This document shows, in pieces, positions 27,739-36,307 of a DNA stretch of 64,000 nucleotides (its first letter is position 1; each line of letters starts with the position of its first letter). The stretch is from Ferrimicrobium sp. (GTDB lineage Bacteria > Actinomycetota > Acidimicrobiia > Acidimicrobiales > Acidimicrobiaceae). Where the stretch lies: positions 124,001 through 188,000 of the forward strand of contig NZ_DAHXOI010000001.1 of NCBI RefSeq assembly GCF_027364955.1. The letters run 5' to 3'. The translations under genes were made by a program, and so were the position numbers. The notes beneath the pieces are model-generated. The model searched no databases. It was not told the origin of the DNA and saw only the letters and a list, made by a program, of their open reading frames with translations.

Positions 27739-27932
27739 TCACCATGTCGTGAGTATGCCGAAGTCGATCTCGCACCTCCCTCTTTTGGGGTGTGTTGGCC
27801 GACGGTGACACCTCGCAGAATAGCGGTAGAGATGCGACTCGTATCCTTGAATCTGTGAAATGTCTGAACGCCCAATCCTTGTGTGACCAAAGTCCCTAAC
27901 ATCGTTTGCCGTGACTCCATAGGATAGTCGTT

Positions 27933-29914
27933 GGAGTTGTTCCACCGTGGATAGCTCGGTTGTTGGGTGTGTCATTTACGCGCAAGCGTTAGAAAGGATA
28001 CCGCCATGAACGGTCATCCAGTCATCGGGGCGATTGTTAACCTTAATCATCCTGATCATTACATTCACTGGGGTTTTATCCTGATCTCGATGGCGAACTT
28101 TATCGTTATCGTGATCTTGGTCGTGTTGTTCGCTCTTGCTATCAGTCTCCCCTTCCTCAAGGGCAAGCCGGTCAAGCGCAAGAAGTACCAACCAGCCGCC
28201 GCTGCCAGCGGTGACGATGAGTCCGAGGGCTGGACGGCTCATGGTCGACGTCTCGGTTTAAAGTATCTGCCACCTGATAAGTTGTTGCCAGATGGTCAAC
28301 CATCGTATGTGGCATCGTGGGTCTACGTGTTTGGCGTGCTCACCATTGGCGCGTTAATCATGGCTATTCTCAGCGGTATGGTTCTCGCTATTGAGGGCCC
28401 AACGTGGTGGCACTTGAGTGATATTGGTCATTTCGTTAATTCGCTTCATCTGTGGTCGGTAGAGCTGTTTATGGGCTTTATGACCGTGCATCTGTGGGCG
28501 AAGTTCTGGATGGCGGCCTGGCGTGGCAAGCGCTGGCTGACCTGGATGACCGGCATGCTCGCCTTCTTAGTCTCTATCGTCGAGGCCTTCACCGGGTATC
28601 TCTCTCAGACCAACTTTGATTCCCAGTGGATCGCCTTTGAGGCAAAGGATGCATTCAACGCAGGCGGCATCGGCGCATTGTTCAACGCCATGAACTTTGG
28701 CCAAGCACTGATGCTCCATATCGTTTTGGTCCCGATCATCTTGGTGTTGATCGTGGGGATTCATGTGTTGATGGTTCGCATCCGCGGTGTTGTTCCGCCG
28801 ATTGGTGCTGAGCCGGCTCACCTTGGTGAGAACGGTAGTGACGCAACGATCGCCCCCAGGACAGAAACGGCAGAGGGCCAAGAAGTGAGCACAGTGGAGG
28901 TAGGGCAATGAGTCGGTGGAGTGAAAGCGAACGTAAGGATGGCCGACCATGGCACGGGCCGCTACGCCATTATGATATTCTGAAGGAGGCGACCATAGCA
29001 TTCGGGATCGTGCTCGTCCTGGTCTTTCTCCTCGCCATCACCTTCTCGTCGCCAGATGCCCCCCCGGTTACGGTGCAGTCGTGGGCAAAGGCCCAGCCGG
29101 TTGGCTTTGTTGACATCGCTCTGACTGAGCTCAACGGGACGAGTAACTCTGCGACCTATGGACCACCCTACAATACGTCGAACAATCCGGCGACGGACTC
29201 TGTGCAATCCCTTGGTCCGATCTCGGTCCAGAAGTTCTTTGGTGTGAAGTATCCGCTCAATACGGCGAAGGACTTTGTGCTGAACCCGCTGTCGACTCTG
29301 CCGGACTTCCCTTCATTAACGGCGGCTATCGCAACCTATGAACAGGCACCCAAGGCGACCGAGGACCGCTGGGTCAGCAACTACCAAGCACAGCTCAATA
29401 AGCTTCCGCTCGGCAGCTCAGCCGTTATCTCGCAGATGCCCTCGGCGGGGCCAGTTCCCACACTGATGAGTCATCTCCTCGCCATGGCGCAGTCAGGCGC
29501 TCTTGATGCGCAACTCCTGACCCAGTCGAGCTTTTATACCACGAACTATACGAATCCTTTGATGTTCATCGGCGATTCTGTGGTGGCACAACCGAATAGT
29601 TACTGGAACAAGCTTGTCACGGTTGATCATTTACAAGGTAACCAATGGGGCGTGATGAACGAGACCGGATCCTGGCCCGGCCAGCCGTGGATGTGGCTCT
29701 ACACGATGTGGTATCAGATCTCACCGATGTCAACCTCGGGCAATGGTGATGTAGAGGTCCTCGCCATCATGACAGTATTGAGCCTCCTCTTGCTCTTTGT
29801 ACCGGTCATTCCTGGACTCCGCAAGATCCCAGAGAAGATCCCGTTGTATCGTCTTATCTGGCGTAACTACTACCGTGACCCCGATTTCACCAAGGTAGAC
29901 GTACCAGCGCAACG
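27933..29914 (+). repeat. Tandem duplication, copy 1 of the cytochrome b unit
   Basis: About 2 kb that reappears at 30084-32053. The offset is 2151 bp up to 29145 and 2139 bp after 29205. Similarity begins 73 bp before the 5' gene, at GGAGTTGTTCC, and ends in the last codons of the 3' gene. Differences are very few outside one patch at 29146-29204. Confidence 0.97.
28006..28911 (+). CDS. Cytochrome b6-type subunit, copy 1
   Basis: 301 residues from the ATG at 28006 (AAAGGA upstream). N-terminal membrane span at about 22-50, a basic and acidic linker, then four spans of a diheme cytochrome b N-terminal domain. His148/His162 and His238/His253 are the haem ligands; the 15-residue step in the second pair is the b6-type spacing. 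It should carry electrons between quinol and the rest of a bc-type complex in the cytoplasmic membrane. The 3' gene starts within its stop (ATGA). No Rieske or cytochrome c gene is in the window. The product is identical to copy 2. Confidence 0.88.
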   Translation: MNGHPVIGAIVNLNHPDHYIHWGFILISMANFIVIVILVVLFALAISLPFLKGKPVKRKKYQPAAAASGDDESEGWTAHGRRLGLKYLPPDKLLPDGQPSYVASWVYVFGVLTIGALIMAILSGMVLAIEGPTWWHLSDIGHFVNSLHLWSVELFMGFMTVHLWAKFWMAAWRGKRWLTWMTGMLAFLVSIVEAFTGYLSQTNFDSQWIAFEAKDAFNAGGIGALFNAMNFGQALMLHIVLVPIILVLIVGIHVLMVRIRGVVPPIGAEPAHLGENGSDATIAPRTETAEGQEVSTVEVGQ

Positions 29915-29921
29915 GGTCTGA
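28908..29921 (+). CDS. Membrane partner of cytochrome b6-type subunit, copy 1
   Basis: 337 residues. One span at about 28-46, a ~230-residue extracytoplasmic domain rich in Ser, Thr, Pro and Asn, and one C-terminal span (about 283-303) followed by RKIPEKIPLYRLIWRNYYRD, which recalls the cytoplasmic end of a cytochrome b or subunit IV. It begins inside the stop of the cytochrome gene. Likely a subunit-IV-like partner with a large outside domain; no haem-binding CxxCH is present. Residues ~79-98 differ strongly from copy 2. Confidence 0.7.
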   Translation: MSRWSESERKDGRPWHGPLRHYDILKEATIAFGIVLVLVFLLAITFSSPDAPPVTVQSWAKAQPVGFVDIALTELNGTSNSATYGPPYNTSNNPATDSVQSLGPISVQKFFGVKYPLNTAKDFVLNPLSTLPDFPSLTAAIATYEQAPKATEDRWVSNYQAQLNKLPLGSSAVISQMPSAGPVPTLMSHLLAMAQSGALDAQLLTQSSFYTTNYTNPLMFIGDSVVAQPNSYWNKLVTVDHLQGNQWGVMNETGSWPGQPWMWLYTMWYQISPMSTSGNGDVEVLAIMTVLSLLLLFVPVIPGLRKIPEKIPLYRLIWRNYYRDPDFTKVDVPAQRV

Positions 29922-29932
29922 GAGATCGACCG

Positions 29933-29963
29933 GGGCAGCACGGGGTTCATCCCCATGCTGCCC
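29933..29963 (+). terminator. Hairpin after cytochrome copy 1
   Basis: GGGCAGCA-c-GGGG paired with CCCC-a-TGCTGCCC around a TTCAT loop. It starts 11 bases after the stop codon of the 3' gene. There is no long T-run, so termination may be partial. Confidence 0.6.
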
Positions 29964-30083
29964 TCGTTGCTGTTACGGCGTACGTAGCAGCCAGTGGGCC
30001 GAGATAGGGCTGGTTCTAACGGCTCGACTTTGTGTGACTTAAGACTCTAGCGCTTCTTCCCGCCTGTGTGTAGGCTCACGCTG

Positions 30084-32053
30084 GGAGTTGTTCCACCGTG
30101 GATAGCTCGGTTGTTGGGTGTGTCATTTACGCGCAAGCGTTAGAAAGGATACCGCCATGAACGGTCATCCAGTCATCGGGGCGATTGTTAACCTTAATCA
30201 TCCTGATCATTACATTCACTGGGGTTTTATCCTGATCTCGATGGCGAACTTTATCGTTATCGTGATCTTGGTCGTGTTGTTCGCTCTTGCTATCAGTCTC
30301 CCCTTCCTCAAGGGCAAGCCGGTCAAGCGCAAGAAGTACCAACCAGCCGCCGCTGCCAGCGGTGACGATGAGTCCGAGGGCTGGACGGCTCATGGTCGAC
30401 GTCTCGGTTTAAAGTATCTGCCACCTGATAAGTTGTTGCCAGATGGTCAACCATCGTATGTGGCATCGTGGGTCTACGTGTTTGGCGTGCTCACCATTGG
30501 CGCGTTAATCATGGCTATTCTCAGCGGTATGGTTCTCGCTATTGAGGGCCCAACGTGGTGGCACTTGAGTGATATTGGTCATTTCGTTAATTCGCTTCAT
30601 CTGTGGTCGGTAGAGCTGTTTATGGGCTTTATGACCGTGCATCTGTGGGCGAAGTTCTGGATGGCGGCCTGGCGTGGCAAGCGCTGGCTGACCTGGATGA
30701 CCGGCATGCTCGCCTTCTTAGTCTCTATCGTCGAGGCCTTCACCGGGTATCTCTCTCAGACCAACTTTGATTCCCAGTGGATCGCCTTTGAGGCAAAGGA
30801 TGCATTCAACGCAGGCGGCATCGGCGCATTGTTCAACGCCATGAACTTTGGCCAAGCACTGATGCTCCATATCGTTTTGGTCCCGATCATCTTGGTGTTG
30901 ATCGTGGGGATTCATGTGTTGATGGTTCGCATCCGCGGTGTTGTTCCGCCGATTGGTGCTGAGCCGGCTCACCTTGGTGAGAACGGTAGTGACGCAACGA
31001 TCGCCCCCAGGACAGAAACGGCAGAGGGCCAAGAAGTGAGCACAGTGGAGGTAGGGCAATGAGTCGGTGGAGTGAAAGCGAACGTAAGTATGGCCGACCA
31101 TGGCACGGGCCGCTACGCCATTATGATATTCTGAAGGAGGCGACCATAGCATTCGGGATCGTGCTCGTCCTGGTCTTTCTCCTCGCCATCACCTTCTCGT
31201 CGCCAGATGCCCCCCCGGTTACGGTGCAGTCGTGGGCAAAGGCCCAGCCGGTTGGCTTTGTTGACATCGCTCTGACTGAGCTCAACGGGACGAGTACGAC
31301 CGCGACCTACGGACCTCCGTACAATACTGCGACGGGTTCGTTACAATCCCTTGGTCCGATCTCGGTCCAGAAGTTCTTTGGTGTGAAGTATCCGCTCAAT
31401 ACGGCGAAGGACTTTGTGCTGAACCCGCTGTCGACTCTGCCGGACTTCCCTTCATTAACGGCGGCTATCGCAACCTATGAACAGGCACCCAAGGCGACCG
31501 AGGACCGCTGGGTCAGCAACTACCAAGCACAGCTCAATAAGCTTCCGCTCGGCAGCTCAGCCGTTATCTCGCAGATGCCCTCGGCGGGGCCAGTTCCCAC
31601 ACTGATGAGTCATCTCCTCGCTATGGCGCAGTCAGGCGCTCTTGATGCGCAACTCCTGACCCAGTCGAGCTTTTATACCACGAACTATACGAATCCTTTG
31701 ATGTTCATCGGCGATTCTGTGGTGGCACAACCGAATAGTTACTGGAACAAGCTTGTCACGGTTGATCATTTACAAGGTAACCAATGGGGCGTGATGAACG
31801 AGACCGGATCCTGGCCCGGCCAGCCGTGGATGTGGCTCTACACGATGTGGTATCAGATCTCACCGATGTCAACCTCGGGCAATGGTGATGTAGAGGTCCT
31901 CGCCATCATGACAGTATTGAGCCTCCTCTTGCTCTTTGTACCGGTCATTCCTGGACTCCGCAAGATCCCAGAGAAGATCCCGTTGTATCGTCTTATCTGG
32001 CGTAACTACTACCGTGACCCCGATTTCACCAAGGTAGAGGTACCAGCGCAACG
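30084..32053 (+). repeat. Tandem duplication, copy 2 of the cytochrome b unit
   Basis: See copy 1. The 73 bp before the 5' gene are also kept, so promoter and leader elements came along. The 162 bp that separate the end of copy 1 from the start of copy 2 are unrelated to the sequence before copy 1. Confidence 0.97.
30157..31062 (+). CDS. Cytochrome b6-type subunit, copy 2
   Basis: 301 residues, with the same amino acids as copy 1 throughout, including the haem ligands His148, His162, His238 and His253. The DNA also appears identical by eye. The ATG at 30157 has the same AAAGGA leader. The perfect match means that the duplication is recent or kept uniform by gene conversion. It probably raises gene dose or pairs the same cytochrome with an altered partner (31059-32063). 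Confidence 0.88.
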   Translation: MNGHPVIGAIVNLNHPDHYIHWGFILISMANFIVIVILVVLFALAISLPFLKGKPVKRKKYQPAAAASGDDESEGWTAHGRRLGLKYLPPDKLLPDGQPSYVASWVYVFGVLTIGALIMAILSGMVLAIEGPTWWHLSDIGHFVNSLHLWSVELFMGFMTVHLWAKFWMAAWRGKRWLTWMTGMLAFLVSIVEAFTGYLSQTNFDSQWIAFEAKDAFNAGGIGALFNAMNFGQALMLHIVLVPIILVLIVGIHVLMVRIRGVVPPIGAEPAHLGENGSDATIAPRTETAEGQEVSTVEVGQ

Positions 32054-32063
32054 ACCCTCTTGA
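31059..32063 (+). CDS. Membrane partner of cytochrome b6-type subunit, copy 2
   Basis: 334 residues. Same as copy 1 except Asp11 to Tyr, a four-residue shorter and different segment around residue 79-94 (TSTTATYGPPYNTATGSLQ), and a different end (EVPAQRPS). The changes in the segment include silent ones, so it is not a set of new point mutations. The segment lies in the extracytoplasmic domain. It starts inside the stop of the cytochrome gene, as in copy 1. Confidence 0.7.
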   Translation: MSRWSESERKYGRPWHGPLRHYDILKEATIAFGIVLVLVFLLAITFSSPDAPPVTVQSWAKAQPVGFVDIALTELNGTSTTATYGPPYNTATGSLQSLGPISVQKFFGVKYPLNTAKDFVLNPLSTLPDFPSLTAAIATYEQAPKATEDRWVSNYQAQLNKLPLGSSAVISQMPSAGPVPTLMSHLLAMAQSGALDAQLLTQSSFYTTNYTNPLMFIGDSVVAQPNSYWNKLVTVDHLQGNQWGVMNETGSWPGQPWMWLYTMWYQISPMSTSGNGDVEVLAIMTVLSLLLLFVPVIPGLRKIPEKIPLYRLIWRNYYRDPDFTKVEVPAQRPS

Positions 32064-32086
32064 TTTGTTGGCTGTAGATGGTAGAG

Positions 32087-32115
32087 CCGGGGACGTATGG
32101 CGGGGCGGTCCCCGG
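32087..32115 (+). terminator. Hairpin after cytochrome copy 2
   Basis: CCGGGGAC (32087-32094) pairs with GTCCCCGG (32108-32115) around a 13-base loop, 23 bases after the stop. No T-run follows. Confidence 0.45.
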
Positions 32116-32191
32116 GTGTACCACGGATGGTGGTAAGAGACACGACATGTTGCTCGATCGGAAGCCATTATAGTGGATCGAGTCTCCTAGA

Positions 32192-32267
32192 GGCCCCATC
32201 GTCTAGAGGCCTAGGACACCACCCTCTCAAGGTGGAGACACGGGTTCGAATCCCGTTGGGGCTGCCA
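32192..32267 (+). tRNA. tRNA-Glu (CUC), CCA encoded
   Basis: Acceptor GGCCCCA / TGGGGCT (first pair G-U), anticodon stem CCACC / GGTGG with loop CTCTCAA (anticodon CTC), T-arm ACGGG-TTCGAAT-CCCGT, then discriminator G and an encoded CCA. It stands alone between the cytochrome unit and an MFS gene. Confidence 0.95.
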
Positions 32268-32622
32268 AGTATGACCTGCGAATATGCAGGTCATTGCTCT
32301 GGGAATGGTCTCTTCGACTAGGTGGAACGGGTGTTGTGCCTGTGACGGCGACGTGGAGCTTTTCGTGGCATGCGCAATGATCCCGCACTAGCACCTTTGG
32401 CTGTGGTGACTCCTCCAATCACTCTTGGGAACTATCGGCGGCTACACGAATCTCCCTATTCGACCGTTGCGTTGACCAAGATATCGGCACAAGCGCCGCG
32501 TTTCGGACGGGGGTGGGATCTCGGTAGGGTTCCAAACCGGACATCGATGATGATGGACATGCTAGTTTTCGATGATGCTTGAGACAGTTTTGGGTCTCAG
32601 TCATTGCGATGAGCGCAAGGCC
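32268..32622. other. 355-bp stretch with nothing clear
   Basis: Follows tRNA-Glu. Frames of 60-97 codons exist on both strands but lack Shine-Dalgarno sites and similarity to known proteins. No hairpin with a T-run stands out. Confidence 0.4.
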
Positions 32623-33927
32623 CTATGTCGAGTTTCCTGCGATGGCCGGTCGCTTATGAGTCCCCCAGATGACGACGCAACCTGCAGCGATGAAGGTCGC
32701 TGCCATCAGGATGAATGCAGTTTGGAAGCCACTATCGGTGACAGTCACGCCAATGATGGCGATCCAGAGCGCTCCAATCGTCTGCGAGACAGTAAAGAAC
32801 ACTCCAAAGCCAGCACGGGACATACCTGGGGGCAAGTAGTCAGCGAAGACCGTTTGGCGAAGTGATAGCTCTGAATATGAGAAAATGCCAATGGCGATGC
32901 CCACCAGAGCAAGGCTAAGCAGCTCTCGGCCGACGAAGACAAAAACGAGTAGGGCAAGCGCTCCCAGTCCGTAGTTGGCGATCAATGTGAACCGATGATT
33001 GCTCCGATCCGCGATCGATCCCATCAAGATCGGACCAATGACGGCACCGACATATAACAGCGTTAAGACGATCGTCAGGCCTAGTGCCGATAGGTGGAGG
33101 GAGCTATGCAGGTAGCCCGGAGTGTAGACGCCAACAATACCGATTCCTTGTCCGCCTGCAGCAATCGTTCCGGCGAGAAGGAGAGCGAAAACGGGACGTT
33201 GCGTCATCAATGTCCGTAGGCGATGCCAGAAGGGGGCGCTCTCCGAATGAGCTTGATCCTCCACGGTGTCGGGTGCTGTGATGCGATGCCAGGATGAGGG
33301 GAGCCAGATGGCGACGACCGCTACGGTCGTGACAAGGAGGATGGCGAGGGCCCAGAACGCTGCTCGCCAGCCGTAAGTCACAATGACCAGGGGCATAATG
33401 AGTGGTGCAAGGAGCGTGCCGAGGTTCCCGGCGGTAACATGCCAACTCAGCGTGGTGCCGCGCTGCGCAGGATACCTGTTAGCGAGATACGAGCCCCCCA
33501 CGGGGTGTTGGGGCCATCCGGCGCTGGCCTGCAACAGGCGACCAGCCATGAAGACATAGATGCCTGGCGCCAAGGCTGCAATGACGGCTCCCACCGTTGA
33601 CCCGATATTTTGAATGGTAAAGAGAACACGAGCCGAAGTTCGCCGTACCACAAGCGATAGTGCCTGGAGCGCGCTTCCGGCAATCGCGGCGATGGAGAGC
33701 AGTATGCCGACCGTGGCGTAGTCGGTGTGAAATGCCGCGATAACGTAGGGAATTGCGATTCCTAGTGATGCAACGTAGGCATGTTGTCCTGCATGAGACC
33801 AACCCACTACGATCAAATCCCGGAGCCGATGTTGATCGTCTCGCCGTGATGCAGGGTCGTTCAAGGTTCGACAGTTCCGTTGGCGTCGAGCTTGGTCATT
33901 GACGTGGCTCGGTCCTTGTAGTCGCAA
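32623..33927 (-). CDS. MFS transporter
   Basis: Up to 434 residues with about 12 hydrophobic spans. Typical MFS marks: a loop with GSIADRSNHRF between spans, and GRLLQASAGWPQHPVGG. The closest general type is the 12-span sugar/drug/anion MFS; the substrate is unknown. The first possible start is TTG at 33927 with no Shine-Dalgarno site, and the first 35 residues are charged and unlike a transporter, so the true start may be further in. It lies 16 bp after the PPOX gene and may be cotranscribed. Confidence 0.82.
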   Translation of the reverse strand: MRLQGPSHVNDQARRQRNCRTLNDPASRRDDQHRLRDLIVVGWSHAGQHAYVASLGIAIPYVIAAFHTDYATVGILLSIAAIAGSALQALSLVVRRTSARVLFTIQNIGSTVGAVIAALAPGIYVFMAGRLLQASAGWPQHPVGGSYLANRYPAQRGTTLSWHVTAGNLGTLLAPLIMPLVIVTYGWRAAFWALAILLVTTVAVVAIWLPSSWHRITAPDTVEDQAHSESAPFWHRLRTLMTQRPVFALLLAGTIAAGGQGIGIVGVYTPGYLHSSLHLSALGLTIVLTLLYVGAVIGPILMGSIADRSNHRFTLIANYGLGALALLVFVFVGRELLSLALVGIAIGIFSYSELSLRQTVFADYLPPGMSRAGFGVFFTVSQTIGALWIAIIGVTVTDSGFQTAFILMAATFIAAGCVVIWGTHKRPAIAGNST

Positions 33928-33943
33928 TCGTGTTGGTGGTCCG

Positions 33944-34330
33944 TCAATCGACTATCCGTGTACGTGTCGGTGTGATTTCGACGATGACACGTGCTGATTC
34001 GATGGTGCCAGCAAATGCTTGGCCAGTGTATCTCCTTGCTAGCTCTTCAAGATGATCGTTTGCACGGTCACCGAGAGTCGTCGCTGTGACAAGACCACGT
34101 ACCTCAACGTAGTGGTAAGGATTCTCGCGCTCCCAAACCAACACGTTGACATGCGGATTCAGTGAGATGTTACGGAATTTCGCTCGGGCAATTTCGGTAT
34201 TGATGAGGAGATGCTCATGATCGCAGTCGATCCACATGACCGACGTCTGAGGTTCTCCAGCGGGCGTGAGTGTCGTGAGACTGGCAAAATTGTTGTGGTG
34301 AACGAGGGCTTCGAGAGCGGCATCAAGCAT
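33944..34330 (-). CDS. PPOX-class flavin/F420-dependent oxidoreductase
   Basis: 128 residues from ATG 34330. Split-barrel fold of the pyridoxamine-phosphate-oxidase type: NFASLTTLTPAGEPQTSVMWI at the N-terminus, the strand AKFRNISLNPHVNVLVWE, and YHYVEVRGLVTATT. Small stand-alone members of this group in actinobacteria commonly use F420 or FAD. An ATG at 34363 in frame would run into the ribosome site of the divergent aminotransferase, so I prefer the shorter form. Substrate unknown. Confidence 0.82.
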   Translation of the reverse strand: MLDAALEALVHHNNFASLTTLTPAGEPQTSVMWIDCDHEHLLINTEIARAKFRNISLNPHVNVLVWERENPYHYVEVRGLVTATTLGDRANDHLEELARRYTGQAFAGTIESARVIVEITPTRTRIVD

Positions 34331-34361
34331 ACCACTAGAATATCGCAAGGAGGTTGACGCC

Positions 34362-35195
34362 ATGGCGGTGGTATGGATTGATGGATATCTTCACGAGGCC
34401 GACGATGCCGGTATTCCGGTATCTGATCATGGACTCGTCTGTGGTGATGGTGCCTTTGAGACTCTGGTTGTCGTCGATGGCAAGGCCTTCGCTGTCACGA
34501 GGCACCTCAGTCGCTTGGGCCGGACGGCTCGAGGCATGGGGCTTCCTGAACCGGATGTGGAGATGCTCCGCAAGGGAATCGACGCGCTGGTCATTCGGAA
34601 TGGGTTAGAGAATGCAAAAATTCGCATCACCTACACTGCTGGCAATGCTGGCCTTGGCTCGCATCGGCCGACCGAGTTGCAACCGAGAGCAGTGATCGCA
34701 ACTGAGCCGATCTCGCTCGAACCGGCTACGACGACGCTTGCGTTGGCTCCTTGGCCCCGCAACGAACGTGGTGTCCTAGCTGGTCTCAAGACAACCTCCT
34801 ATGCCGAGAATGTGATTGCCCTAGCTTGGGCCAGGGGACAAGGCGCGGATGAGGTGCTGTTTGCCAACACCCTCGGCAATCTCTGCGAAGGCTCTGGATC
34901 CAACATTTTTCTTGTTCGAGATGGAGCCATTCTGACCCCACCGTTAAGCGCTGGCTGTCTAGCAGGGGTCACGCGTGATCTCGTACTCGAAGGGGTTGGT
35001 GCTCGCGAGGTGGACATTCCCCTCGATATGCTCGCAGATCCGTTGGTTACTGAGATGTTCGTCACCTCAACCCTGCGAATGGTTCAGGGCGTTGCGCTCC
35101 TCGATCAACGTCACTTCGACGACGCTCCGGGACCGATTACGGTGAAAGCCCAGCGTTACTTCGCCGATCTTATGTTAGAACAGTTGGACCCGTAG
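34362..35195 (+). CDS. Aminotransferase class IV (aminodeoxychorismate lyase-like)
   Basis: 277 residues, fold type IV PLP enzyme. N-terminal VVWIDGYLHEADDAGIPVSDHGLVCGDGAFET is the family start; the PLP lysine is in AGLKTTSYAENV; EGSGSNIFLV contacts the cofactor phosphate. The length and start fit PabC (makes 4-aminobenzoate for folate) as well as D-amino acid or branched-chain aminotransferases. The AAGGAGG site 9 bases upstream fixes the start. It is followed 11 bases later by an XdhC-family gene, which gives no clue to the substrate. Confidence 0.85.
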   Translation: MAVVWIDGYLHEADDAGIPVSDHGLVCGDGAFETLVVVDGKAFAVTRHLSRLGRTARGMGLPEPDVEMLRKGIDALVIRNGLENAKIRITYTAGNAGLGSHRPTELQPRAVIATEPISLEPATTTLALAPWPRNERGVLAGLKTTSYAENVIALAWARGQGADEVLFANTLGNLCEGSGSNIFLVRDGAILTPPLSAGCLAGVTRDLVLEGVGAREVDIPLDMLADPLVTEMFVTSTLRMVQGVALLDQRHFDDAPGPITVKAQRYFADLMLEQLDP

Positions 35196-35205
35196 AGGTG
35201 GTTGG

Positions 35206-36162
35206 GTGACCTTCGATGAACTGAATCTGCTTGGGCAACTGGGGCTCCTTCCGGAGGCAGTGGTTGTGCGGCTCGTTGAACTACGAGGATTTGGAGGCGG
35301 CGATCGGGCGAGCGATTTGATGGTGATTGCGGACTCGCAGCAGTACGGTTCGGTTCTTTCTCCGGAAATCGCGACGCGCCTGCTGACCGATCCCAACGAT
35401 GCCAAACCCCGTACCATCACGGCTGAGATCGGTGATGCTCAAGCGGTGACCAACGGACTGGCGTGTGGTGGATCGGTGCGGGTGATGGTGCATCCTTGGG
35501 GTTGGCTCTCGGAGATCGGGCCCTATCTTGGCGCGCGCAAAGCGTTTGCGCTCGTCACCGTACTTGATTCCCAAGATCGTCCGACCCGAGTACGGGTCGT
35601 TGCACTTGGCCAGACCACCGACGATGCTACCGAGCAGGCAGCAGTCGGACTACTGGAGCGGGCCCATGCGGGGGTGAGCGTGTTGAATCTCGAAGGTGCG
35701 CAGTTCCATATCCATTGTTTCCTTCCCCGTCCTCGGCTGGTTATCGTTGGTGGGGGGGTTCTTGCAGAGGCGTTGAGCGCCCAGGTTCAGCTCATCGGTA
35801 TCGAGGCGATGGGGTTTGACGAGGCTGATGGCTTCCCACAGGTTGGTCGTAGCGATGCCGTGGTCGTGCTCGACCATGATCATGAGCGAGTCACGCCACT
35901 CTTGCATGAGCTATTGTGCACCACCGAGGTTGCCTATATCGGCTCACTGGGCTCTCGGGGAACACAGACAGAGCGCCGCCGACGTCTGCTCGACTGTGGG
36001 TGCGCAGATCAGCTCAGTCGGATCTATGGACCGGCTGGTCTCGATATCGGATCGCGCAGTACCGAGGAGACCGCCATGGCCATTGTTGCAGAGATGGTGC
36101 GTGTGCTACGCGGACGTTCGGGCGAAAGCCTGAGGGACGGATCGGGTCCAATCAACGGCTGA
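35206..36162 (+). CDS. XdhC/CoxI-family protein
   Basis: 318 residues. An N-terminal XdhC domain carries CGGSVRVMVHPWG, and a C-terminal Rossmann domain starts LVIVGGGVLAEAL and holds VAYIGSLGSRGTQTERR and PAGLDIGSRSTEETAMAIVAE. The family inserts the sulphurated molybdenum cofactor into xanthine dehydrogenase- and CO dehydrogenase-type enzymes. No molybdenum hydroxylase gene is near, so it is an orphan here. GTG start at 35206 with GAGGTGG upstream. Confidence 0.88.
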   Translation: MTFDELNLLGQLGLLPEAVVVRLVELRGFGGGDRASDLMVIADSQQYGSVLSPEIATRLLTDPNDAKPRTITAEIGDAQAVTNGLACGGSVRVMVHPWGWLSEIGPYLGARKAFALVTVLDSQDRPTRVRVVALGQTTDDATEQAAVGLLERAHAGVSVLNLEGAQFHIHCFLPRPRLVIVGGGVLAEALSAQVQLIGIEAMGFDEADGFPQVGRSDAVVVLDHDHERVTPLLHELLCTTEVAYIGSLGSRGTQTERRRRLLDCGCADQLSRIYGPAGLDIGSRSTEETAMAIVAEMVRVLRGRSGESLRDGSGPING

Positions 36163-36307
36163 CGGTTCCTCAATAGAGAGCTCGTCCCTTTTGGCGGAGG
36201 CGATGTCTTGGTCGATCGGTCGTTCTCAGGGCGGTATCGATCGGCGGGAACAGAACAGCAGTGTGCATTGTTGGTTGGATCTCTCGGAAGCGAGAACGAG
36301 ACGAGGC

